From contig CAZFCK010000037.1 in assembly GCA_964517355.1 (NCBI GenBank), positions 1 through 27,486 of the forward strand: DNA of 27,486 nt, given 5' to 3'. Below the pieces are notes generated by a model. It had not been told where the DNA came from. It saw nothing but the letters and a program-made list of their open reading frames with translations, and searched no databases. Below are positions 21,801 to 27,486 of the stretch, one piece after another. The translations under genes were made by a program, and so were the position numbers. Source of the stretch: CAZFCK01 sp964517355 (GTDB lineage Bacteria; Desulfobacterota; Desulfovibrionia; Desulfovibrionales; Desulfovibrionaceae). How positions within the stretch are numbered: the first letter of the stretch is position 1; every line of letters begins with the position of its first letter.

Positions 21801-22769
21801 ATGTATATAGTCACGGGCGGCGCGGGTTTCATCGGCAGCGCCATTGTTTGGAAACTCAATGAAATGGGCGTGCACGACATCCTTATCGTGGACAATCTGG
21901 GGCACCGGGACAAATGGAAAAACCTAGTCAACCGCCGCTACGCCGACTACATGCACAAGACCGCGTTTCTCGAACTCGTAGCCCATGACAAAGCGCCCGC
22001 GCCCAGCGCCGTCATCCACATGGGCGCCTGTTCCTCCACCACGGAAACGGACGCCGAATACCTCATGGAAAACAACTACCGCTACAGCCGCATGCTCTGC
22101 CAGTGGGCCTTGCGGCACAAGGCGCGGTTCATAAACGCCTCCAGCGCGGCGACCTACGGCGGGGGCGCACAGGGCTTCAACGACGACGAGGAAGGCATGC
22201 GCACCCTGCGCCCCTTGAACATGTACGGCTACACCAAACTGCTGTTCGACCTCTGGGCGCAGGAACACAATGTGCTCCCCACTATCGCCTCTTTAAAATT
22301 CTTCAATGTTTTCGGCCCTAATGAATACCACAAGGACGACATGCGCAGCGTGGTGTGCAAGGCCTACGAGCAGATAAAGACCGACGGTCGGCTCAAGCTC
22401 TTCAAGAGCCACCGCAAAGGCTACTCCAACGGGGGGCAGAAACGCGACTTCGTGTACGTGAAGGACTGCGTGGAAGTGGTGCGCTGGCTTCTGGAACACC
22501 CCGATGTCAACGGCGTCTTCAACGTGGGAACCGGCACGGCGCGCTCCTTCAACGACCTGGCCAAGGCCGTTTTCAAATCCATGAAAAAGGGCATGAAAAT
22601 CGACTACATCGACATGCCGCCGCATTTGCGTGAAAAATATCAGTATTTCACCCAAAGCAACATGGACAAACTCCAGGCCGCGGGCTGCGACGTGAGCTTC
22701 CGCCCCCTGGAGGAGGCGGTGCGCGACTACGTGGTCAACCACCTGGCCGCTGAAGACCAGTATCTGTAG
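21801..22769 (+). CDS. hldD: ADP-L-glycero-D-manno-heptose 6-epimerase
   Basis: Epimerizes ADP-D-glycero-D-manno-heptose to the L-glycero form for the lipopolysaccharide inner core. It is an extended SDR enzyme. TGGAGFIG (5-12) is the dinucleotide-binding loop, HMGACSSTTETD follows, and SSAATYG and YGYTK (Tyr/Lys catalytic pair) sit in the expected places. FNVFGPNEYHKDDMRSV and the C-terminal FNVGTGTARSFNDLA are characteristic of HldD rather than other epimerases. 322 residues is the normal length. GGAG lies seven bases before the ATG. It is a single-gene unit flanked by repeats, suggesting its own promoter. Its presence indicates a heptose-containing LPS. Confidence 0.96.
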   Translation: MYIVTGGAGFIGSAIVWKLNEMGVHDILIVDNLGHRDKWKNLVNRRYADYMHKTAFLELVAHDKAPAPSAVIHMGACSSTTETDAEYLMENNYRYSRMLCQWALRHKARFINASSAATYGGGAQGFNDDEEGMRTLRPLNMYGYTKLLFDLWAQEHNVLPTIASLKFFNVFGPNEYHKDDMRSVVCKAYEQIKTDGRLKLFKSHRKGYSNGGQKRDFVYVKDCVEVVRWLLEHPDVNGVFNVGTGTARSFNDLAKAVFKSMKKGMKIDYIDMPPHLREKYQYFTQSNMDKLQAAGCDVSFRPLEEAVRDYVVNHLAAEDQYL

Positions 22770-22792
22770 GCCATATCGACTTTGAAAATGGA

Positions 22793-22842
22793 AGGCCTCC
22801 GGCGGCTTAAGAACCTTTTAAAAAAAAGGTTCTTAAGAATCT
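22793..22842. repeat. TTAAGAACC hairpin module, copy 3
   Basis: GCCTCCGGCGG, then a perfect 14-bp stem CTTAAGAACCTTTT (22806-22819) and AAAAGGTTCTTAAG (22823-22836) with an AAA loop, then AATCTCC. This is the best-preserved of the three copies. It begins about 25 bp after the hldD stop and could help end that transcript. Confidence 0.85.
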
Positions 22843-22869
22843 CCAAAACTATTTATCTTAGATAACTTA

Positions 22870-22899
22870 TTGTCATATTTACATTTTTATACATGCTAT
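22870..22899 (+). promoter_or_regulatory. Promoter-like boxes inside repeat module (copy 2)
   Basis: TTGTCA (22870-22875) and TGCTAT (22894-22899) with an 18-bp spacer, matching the pair at 4324-4353 in position and spacing within the repeat. It would read toward the 3' end of mutL, antisense. Weak evidence on its own. Confidence 0.2.
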
Positions 22900-22906
22900 T
22901 CGCGAG

Positions 22907-22971
22907 TCTCCCTGAAACAATAAACATTGTTTCAGGGATGCGCCTTTTCCAAAGACGATAATACGCTGGGG
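22907..22971 (-). repeat. CCTGAAACAAT hairpin unit, partial copy
   Basis: A perfect 11-bp stem CCTGAAACAAT/ATTGTTTCAGG (22911-22921 and 22926-22936, loop AAAC), then TTTTCCAAAGACGATAATACGCTGG. The latter aligns with 4477-4500. The CCTTGAAACAAGG mini-hairpin is decayed in both copies in the same way (CCAAAG), so these two share more recent ancestry. Confidence 0.7.
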
Positions 22972-23079
22972 GCGGAGCCTCAAAATGAGCCATCTCAAAC
23001 TCGACATTCCAGGTCGGGTGCATACTATAACACTTTGTATTTGTTCAAAAACACTGGTAAAAAAAGTCTTTTTCCCGGA

Positions 23080-23123
23080 GTCCAGGGGCCTCCCCTGGTC
23101 GTCGTGCGGGCGCGAAAGCCCGC
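23080..23123. repeat. GTCCAGGGG module, copy 3
   Basis: CCAGGGG-CCT-CCCCTGG (23082-23098) followed by GCGGGC-GCGAAA-GCCCGC (23106-23123). Same two-hairpin plan as 4360-4409 with different second stem bases. Confidence 0.55.
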
Positions 23124-23138
23124 GACTTTATTTTTTTT
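23106..23138 (+). terminator. Intrinsic terminator, plus strand
   Basis: Stem GCGGGC/GCCCGC with loop GCGAAA, then GAC and a T-rich tract TTTATTTTTTTT. It is the clearest terminator in the window. It lies about 340 bp after hldD, so it would end hldD read-through and protect convergent mutL. Confidence 0.7.
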
Positions 23139-23176
23139 CTTTAAGTCCGAAAGTCGTATCTTAAAGTTGAAATGCG

Positions 23177-25153
23177 CTAGCCCCGGCGCTTGAACAGCCG
23201 CTCAAGGTCGTTGATGTCCCAGGACAACAACACCGGACGGCCATGGGGGCAAAAATGCCTGTCCTCCACGTTGCGCCAGGCGTCCAGCAGGTGCAACACC
23301 TCGTCGTCGGCAAGGGGCTGCCCCGCCTTGATGGCGGATTTGCAGGCCATGAGCTTCCAGAGATCTTCCATATCCCTGGCCTGCCCCGAAAGCACCGCCT
23401 CAAGGTATTCGCGCGCCTGGGACTGGGTGAGCAGCGCCGGAATCCCGGTCACGTGCAGCGTGTCCTCGGCGCTCTGCAACACGAAGCCCAGGGCCTGGAG
23501 TTCGTCCCACACCTCGCGCAGGCGCGCGGCCTCGCTCCTGTGCAGGGGCAATTGCAGGGGCAAGGCCAGAAGCTGGGCTTCGCCCTTGCGCCCCCCGCGC
23601 TTGAGACGTTCGAAGAGCACGCGCTCGTGGGCCGCGTGCTGATCCATGAGCGCCAGGGCCTCTTCGCCGATTTTCAATATCAGGTAGCTGTCCGCCAGAC
23701 GCCCCATGTAGGTGATGCTCTCCCCGCCTTGCCCCGCGAGCCGCGGCATCCGGTCCCGCGCCCCATGCGCCGCGCCGGGGCCGTCAGGTTGCTGGGGCGA
23801 CGAGGGCGCCGGCCGTATGTCCAGGTTGTGTTGCCCGGCCGGGGCACGGGGCGCGGCGGGGTTTTTTCCGAAAATGTCGCCGAAATCCGGCAGAGGCGCT
23901 GCGGTCTGGCCCGACATTTGGCCCGACATTTGGCCCGACATTTGGCCTCCTGATTCACGCACCGCGCACCCGTCGTACGCCTCGCCCCCCGGCGGGGCGT
24001 AATCCGGCATCCGCCCCCCCTCCGCTGTGCGAGGCTCGAGACGCGCGCCCCCGTGCGGAAATGATTCGCTGATCCCGGCCGGGAAACGCGCGGCCCCGTC
24101 CCTTTCGAATCCCGGCGGCGTGAAGCGCTCCACGGCCTGGAGAACCGCCCGCCGCACAAGGGAAAAGACCCGCGACTCCTCGCGGAAGCGCACTTCCGTC
24201 TTGGCGGGATGCACGTTCACGTCCACCTCGTCCGGGGGGAGATGCAAAAACACCACGGCCTGGGGATATTCCCGCGAAAGCAGACGCCCCTTGTAGGCTT
24301 CCTGCACCGCGCGCAGCAGCACGCGGTCCTGCACGGCGCGATTGTTGACGTAGAGCAGAATGCGCCCCGCCCTGGCCTGGGCCTTGGCCGGATCACCCAC
24401 CAATCCGTGAACGCGCCAGCCCGCATCGCCCCCTGCGCCTTCCAGGGAGAACGGCGCCATGGCGGCGACGATATTCGGGGGCCAGACCGGCGCGAGCCGC
24501 TCCTGCAGCTTCTGCCCCTGCATCAGATGAAAGACCTCGCGCCCCCCGCTGGTACAGGAGAACCCCACGTCCAACCGCGCCAGGGCCAGGCGGAACAAGG
24601 CGTCCTGACAGCGCGAGGCCTCCGTGGCGTGCGTTTTCAAGAATTTGAGCCTGGCCGGCACGTTGCCGAACAGGTCGCGCACCTCAACCCGCGTGCCCCC
24701 GCCGAGCGCTGCGGGGCCGTTTTCCCTGATCACGCCGTATTCCACCTCGATGCTCCAGGCCTCCTCCGGCGCGCCGGTGGCGGCAAAGGCGGAGGCCATG
24801 CGCAGGCGGGATACGGAGGCGATGCTCGGCAAGGCCTCGCCGCGAAATCCGAAACTGGAGATGGCGTTCAAATCTTCAATAGTGCGCAGTTTGCTGGTGG
24901 CGTGGCGGGTCACGGCCAGCTCCAATTCATCGCGGGGCAGACCGTGGCCGTTGTCCTGCACGAGCAGTAAGCCCTGCCCCCCGCGCTCAATGACCACCTG
25001 CACGCTGGACGCGCCCGCGTCCAGGCTGTTTTCCACCAATTCCTTCAACACGCTCGAGGGGCGTTCCACCACCTCTCCCGCGGCAATCTGATTGCGCAGT
25101 TCCGGAGGCAGCAGCCTGATCTGCCGCCGCTCCCGCATCCCTGTATTCTCCAT
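23177..25153 (-). CDS. mutL: DNA mismatch repair protein MutL
   Basis: The GHKL ATPase matchmaker of mismatch repair. About 658 residues. The N-terminal ATPase has IAAGEVVERP, E38xxxN42, DNGHG (67-71) and GFRGEAL (102-108). A long low-complexity linker (about 340-480) contains tandem MSGQ repeats. The C-terminal domain has DQHAAHERVLFE (504-515), the DQHA(X)2E(X)4E metal-binding endonuclease motif, plus CKSAIKA (Cys604) and CPHGRP (635-640). It therefore resembles nicking MutL proteins of bacteria without MutH. The ATG at 25153 is preferred: AAAGG lies about 10 bases upstream and a TATAGT box at 25184-25189 would start transcription near 25177. The open frame extends 115 codons further upstream without homology. 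The TAG stop overlaps a repeat terminus (AATGCGCTAG). Confidence 0.95.
   Translation of the reverse strand: MENTGMRERRQIRLLPPELRNQIAAGEVVERPSSVLKELVENSLDAGASSVQVVIERGGQGLLLVQDNGHGLPRDELELAVTRHATSKLRTIEDLNAISSFGFRGEALPSIASVSRLRMASAFAATGAPEEAWSIEVEYGVIRENGPAALGGGTRVEVRDLFGNVPARLKFLKTHATEASRCQDALFRLALARLDVGFSCTSGGREVFHLMQGQKLQERLAPVWPPNIVAAMAPFSLEGAGGDAGWRVHGLVGDPAKAQARAGRILLYVNNRAVQDRVLLRAVQEAYKGRLLSREYPQAVVFLHLPPDEVDVNVHPAKTEVRFREESRVFSLVRRAVLQAVERFTPPGFERDGAARFPAGISESFPHGGARLEPRTAEGGRMPDYAPPGGEAYDGCAVRESGGQMSGQMSGQMSGQTAAPLPDFGDIFGKNPAAPRAPAGQHNLDIRPAPSSPQQPDGPGAAHGARDRMPRLAGQGGESITYMGRLADSYLILKIGEEALALMDQHAAHERVLFERLKRGGRKGEAQLLALPLQLPLHRSEAARLREVWDELQALGFVLQSAEDTLHVTGIPALLTQSQAREYLEAVLSGQARDMEDLWKLMACKSAIKAGQPLADDEVLHLLDAWRNVEDRHFCPHGRPVLLSWDINDLERLFKRRG
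23907..23947. repeat. 12-bp tandem repeat inside mutL
   Basis: Three perfect copies of TGGCCCGACATT (23907-23942) plus a partial TGGCC. In frame they encode repeated Met-Ser-Gly-Gln in the MutL linker. A copy-number change would keep the frame. Confidence 0.9.
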
Positions 25154-25183
25154 GGAAAATTTGCCTTTCATCAAATTGAACTT

Positions 25184-25189
25184 ACTATA
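25184..25189 (-). promoter_or_regulatory. mutL: Possible mutL -10 box
   Basis: TATAGT on the minus strand, 31 bp upstream of the chosen ATG. No good -35 box lies at 16-18 bp, so this is tentative. It mainly supports the ATG at 25153 over more distant in-frame starts. Confidence 0.3.
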
Positions 25190-25352
25190 CCGTAGTGCCC
25201 GGCTCAATCGGCTTGCAACCCGGTGCAAAAAAATGGAAAAACATATGCGCCGGGGGTTGCGGACAAGGCCTCGCCGTTGACACTGTGTTGCGAGAACCCC
25301 GCGGGAGCGGAGCTTGCGCCAGTCACGCTCCCACACTCTGTGAGATATATGC

Positions 25353-26039
25353 ATGCAACAACAAATGCCAATACTGCAAGCGCGCAATCTGGGATTTTCC
25401 CACGGCCAAGGCAAGCGCATCTTCCAGGGGCTCAGCCTGCGCATCCCCCAAGGGGCTTTCGTGCTGGTGCGCGGCGGTTCCGGCGCGGGCAAGTCCACCC
25501 TGCTGCGGCTCCTGGCCAGGCTGGAGGAACCAAGCGAGGGCGCTCTTTATTTCAGGGGGCGTGAATACGCGAGTTTCGAGCCGCCGGCCCTGCGCGGTAA
25601 GGTCTGCTACGTGCAGCAGACCCCCACGGTTATCGACGCCAGCGTACGCGACAATCTGCTGCTCCCTTTCGGGTTCCGCCTGCATCGCGAACGGGAACGC
25701 CCCCCGGATGCGGCCTTGCGCGGGCAATTGGACGCCTTGCTGCTCCCCGACGTGGATCTTGACGACAACGCCCTGCTGCTCTCCGTGGGGCAAAAGCAAC
25801 GGCTGTGCCTGGCGCGGACTCTGCTGCTGCGCCCCGAGGCGCTGCTGCTGGACGAACCCACCAGCGCCCTGGACGCCGAAAGCCGCGCCACCGTGCGGCG
25901 ACTGACCCTGCAAGCGCATCAGGAGCAGGGCGTAACCATTCTGCTGGTGAGCCACGTTGAAGACGAAGGCTACGGCGCGGCTTCGCCTCTTGAATTGACC
26001 CTGGGCGACACGCCGGAAATCCCCGAGGAACTGCGATGA
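25353..26039 (+). CDS. ABC transporter ATP-binding protein, FetA/YbbL-like
   Basis: The ATPase subunit of a two-gene ABC system. 228 residues with Walker A GGSGAGKST (about 41-49), Q-loop CYVQQTP, signature LSVGQKQR, Walker B ALLLDEPTSALD and the switch histidine SHVE. The signature is LSVGQ rather than LSGGQ, common in the FetA branch. It overlaps the following UPF0014 membrane gene by four bases (ATGA), which defines the FetAB-type pairing. FetAB of E. coli is linked to iron export and oxidative-stress resistance; transfer of that role here is an inference. The ATG at 25353 has only a weak GAG; a second ATG four codons later is possible. Confidence 0.9.
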   Translation: MQQQMPILQARNLGFSHGQGKRIFQGLSLRIPQGAFVLVRGGSGAGKSTLLRLLARLEEPSEGALYFRGREYASFEPPALRGKVCYVQQTPTVIDASVRDNLLLPFGFRLHRERERPPDAALRGQLDALLLPDVDLDDNALLLSVGQKQRLCLARTLLLRPEALLLDEPTSALDAESRATVRRLTLQAHQEQGVTILLVSHVEDEGYGAASPLELTLGDTPEIPEELR

Positions 26040-26851
26040 ACGCCCCCTTGTATATAGGCTTCGGACAACTGGCCCTGGCCCTGTTCTTCATCTTCATCTC
26101 CGGTGGGGCGTCGCTGGCCTATCACCTGGGGCTGGAGCGCAACCTGCTTGTCGGCACGGTGCGCGCATTCGCACAGCTTTTTGTCATGGGTTACGCCCTG
26201 ACCTTTATTTTCGCCTGGAACATTGCCGTCGTCGTCCTTGCCGTGTATCTAGTGATGATCGTGTTTGCCGCGCGCATCGTGGCCGACAGGGTCAAAGAGC
26301 CGGATGTGGCCTACCTGGTCCCCACGTTCATTTCCATGCTGGCGGGGTATTTCCTCATCGCCGTGCTGGTGACGGGCGTGATCGTCCAGGCCGATCCCTG
26401 GTGGAAGCCGCAATATTTCCTGCCTCTCGGGGGAATGATCATCGGCAATTCCATGAATGCGCTGGCCATTTCTTTGGAACGGTTGTTTTCTACGCTCAGA
26501 AGCAAACGGGATGAAGTGGAGATGCGGCTCAGCCTTGGAGCGGACTACGAGGAGGCGAGCCGGGAAATCCTAGCCCAGGCCCTCAAGGCGGGAATGATTC
26601 CGTCGATCAATAACATGATGGGCGTGGGCGTTGTTTTCATCCCGGGTCTGATGACCGGGCAGATACTGGCGGGCGCCGACCCTATGATCGCGGTGCGCTA
26701 TCAACTCGTGGTCATGCTGATGCTGGTCGGTTCCACGGCCCTTTCCGCCCTGGTGGCCCTGCGCTTGGCCCGGAAACGCTGTTTCGGGCCCGGACAGGCC
26801 CTGGTGCTCAAACCCGTCCGAGGCGGCCGCAACAACCGTCGAACACTTTAA
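26036..26851 (+). CDS. UPF0014 membrane protein, FetB/YbbM-like permease
   Basis: The integral-membrane partner of the ABC ATPase. 271 residues with about seven hydrophobic segments. Family hallmarks are the RAFAQLFVMGYAL segment near residue 43, PLGGMIIGNSMNA (about 130-142), SLGADYEEASREILAQALKAGMIPSINNMMGVGVVFIPGLMTGQILAGADP (a highly conserved UPF0014 stretch) and a basic C-terminus. It would form an inner-membrane exporter with the upstream ATPase. Co-translation is indicated by the four-base overlap. Confidence 0.93.
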   Translation: MNAPLYIGFGQLALALFFIFISGGASLAYHLGLERNLLVGTVRAFAQLFVMGYALTFIFAWNIAVVVLAVYLVMIVFAARIVADRVKEPDVAYLVPTFISMLAGYFLIAVLVTGVIVQADPWWKPQYFLPLGGMIIGNSMNALAISLERLFSTLRSKRDEVEMRLSLGADYEEASREILAQALKAGMIPSINNMMGVGVVFIPGLMTGQILAGADPMIAVRYQLVVMLMLVGSTALSALVALRLARKRCFGPGQALVLKPVRGGRNNRRTL

Positions 26852-26871
26852 TCGTTGCAAGGAGGCACCCC

Positions 26872-27195
26872 ATGCTGAAGGCGCCCCAGACTATATTCGC
26901 AGACGAACACCTTCCGGCCCCGCACAATTCTCCGGAAAACACCTATGATCCCGAGCTGCTCTATGTGGAGTGCAGCCGTTGCGGCCAGCCGGTGATCTGG
27001 GAACAGGGGCGCACCACGGAACTGGTGCGCAAGGCCGGCCTCGCCCACTCGCACCTCGATGCCCGCTACATGGTGCTCACAGACGGATGCCCATCCTGCT
27101 CCCCGGAGGAAATCTATTTTGAAACCCGTGTGGTGCGCCTTGTCCCGGCGCATGACGAGTTTGAAGACTACAAGGGGGCGGTGGGTTCGGCCTAA
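26872..27195 (+). CDS. Small protein with two CxxC pairs, unknown function
   Basis: 107 residues, soluble and acidic. CSRC (about 34-37) and CPSC (about 73-76) form two cysteine pairs 35 residues apart, a plausible zinc or iron ribbon. No other motif was recognised. AAGGAGG lies seven to eight bases before the ATG, the best ribosome site in this part of the window. It begins 20 bp after the FetB-like gene, so it may be the third gene of that operon, and is followed by a strong palindromic terminator. A link to metal handling is only suggested by the cysteines and neighbours. Confidence 0.82.
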   Translation: MLKAPQTIFADEHLPAPHNSPENTYDPELLYVECSRCGQPVIWEQGRTTELVRKAGLAHSHLDARYMVLTDGCPSCSPEEIYFETRVVRLVPAHDEFEDYKGAVGSA

Positions 27196-27236
27196 CGCCT
27201 ATCGCGATCTTCTATCGAGGTTGTTGAACATATCAT

Positions 27237-27270
27237 CGGGGGAGAAACTTTTATAAAAGTTTCTCCCCCG
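27237..27270 (+). terminator. Perfect 34-nt palindrome, likely terminator
   Basis: Left arm CGGGGGAGAAACTTTTA is the exact reverse complement of the right arm; ACCCTTTT follows. It lies 42 bp after the small Cys-pair gene. Because it is fully symmetrical it could act on both strands, although the T-tract after the plus-strand hairpin is short. Confidence 0.6.
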
Positions 27271-27426
27271 ACCCTTTTCAATATCTTGCATCATAACAGC
27301 GCCGCAATCTTGAGTTGTCATACCATTTCCCATTTCTAATTTAGGCTGTGTTTCTAAATTCGTTTTGAAAAGAAAATGCGAGAGGGGAAATCTTTCTGTA
27401 GAAAGGTTCTCCCCCCGAACCACCTT

Positions 27427-27486
27427 CTAGAGCATTTTTGCCTTGAAACAAGGCTCTCCCCTGAAACAATTTCCAATTGTTCCAGG
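27427..27486 (+). repeat. Dispersed hairpin unit, edge-truncated copy
   Basis: CTAGAGCATTTTTGCC, the CCTTGAAACAAGG mini-hairpin, and stem CCTGAAACAATT/AATTGTTCCAGG with one mismatch, cut by the window end. Nearly identical to the inverted copy at 1-52. Confidence 0.8.

Larger units (their letters stand above)
22770..23176. other. Repeat-filled region between convergent hldD and mutL
   Basis: 407 bp with no gene. In plus order it contains the TTAAGAACC hairpin (22793-22842), the AT-rich promoter-like module (22843-22905), a CCTGAAACAAT hairpin unit (22907-22971), a GGGGGCGGAGCC remnant, a GTCCAGGGG module with a terminator-like hairpin (23080-23138) and an AATGCGCTAG repeat terminus that supplies the mutL stop. 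Confidence 0.7.
27196..27486. other. Intergenic end of window with hairpins and repeat
   Basis: No gene supported; a 74-codon minus frame (27199-27423) runs through the terminator and hairpins and is rejected. It contains a perfect palindrome (27237-27270), an imperfect hairpin GGGGAAATCTTTC...GAAAGGTTCTCCCC (27384-27414) and a truncated hairpin unit at the edge. Confidence 0.6.

Noticed and set aside
27199..27423. 74-codon minus-strand frame at the window end
   Set aside because: It runs through the terminator palindrome and other hairpins and has no recognisable motif.

Overview
The window looks like chromosome from a flagellated sulfate-reducing bacterium of the Desulfovibrionaceae (Desulfovibrio-like). 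This is an inference from three things: the gene order fliR-flhB-flhA-flhF-flhG-fliA, the moderately GC-rich coding sequence, and the abundant hairpin-rich dispersed repeats between genes. No database search was possible. I see no tRNA, rRNA, CRISPR array, transposase or prophage gene.

Layout. (1) 1-6010, minus strand: a housekeeping/chemotaxis operon (FliK-like unknown protein, dus, ispH, cheV) and, upstream of it, a small flagellar group (fliL, a small hydrophilic protein, a membrane-anchored coiled-coil protein). (2) 6011-6633: 620 bp without a gene, filled with repeats. It holds a nested-palindrome element with 10-bp terminal inverted repeats and a direct tandem duplication of a ~102-bp repeat unit. 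(3) 6634-15216, minus strand: flagellar export and regulation, in transcription order a receiver-GGDEF-EAL protein, FliR, FlhB, FlhA, FlhF, FlhG/FleN and FliA. (4) 15622-18308, minus strand: an OmpR-type response regulator and its histidine kinase, which has an unusually large extracytoplasmic region. (5) 18613-21508, plus strand: a compact cassette of metallophosphoesterase, Ser/Thr kinase fused to a DUF1566-like domain, and a YkgJ-type Cys-cluster protein. (6) 21801-22769, plus strand: hldD for LPS heptose synthesis. (7) 22770-25153: a second repeat cluster, then mutL on the minus strand. (8) 25353-27195, plus strand: a FetAB-like ABC exporter pair and a small Cys-pair protein. Repeats close the window.

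Functionally the centre is flagellar biogenesis. FlhA, FlhB and FliR form the export gate, FlhF/FlhG set flagellar position and number, FliA drives late genes, FliL acts at the stator, and CheV with the c-di-GMP protein link the organelle to chemotaxis and second-messenger signalling. The two-component pair and the kinase/phosphoesterase cassette add signalling with unknown inputs.

The most unusual content is non-coding. Several short hairpin modules recur in different orders and orientations in five intergenic regions and at both ends of the window. In two places (fliA and mutL) the stop codon lies inside the CTAG terminus of a repeat. These repeats are the best candidate here for something undescribed; the genes belong mostly to known families.
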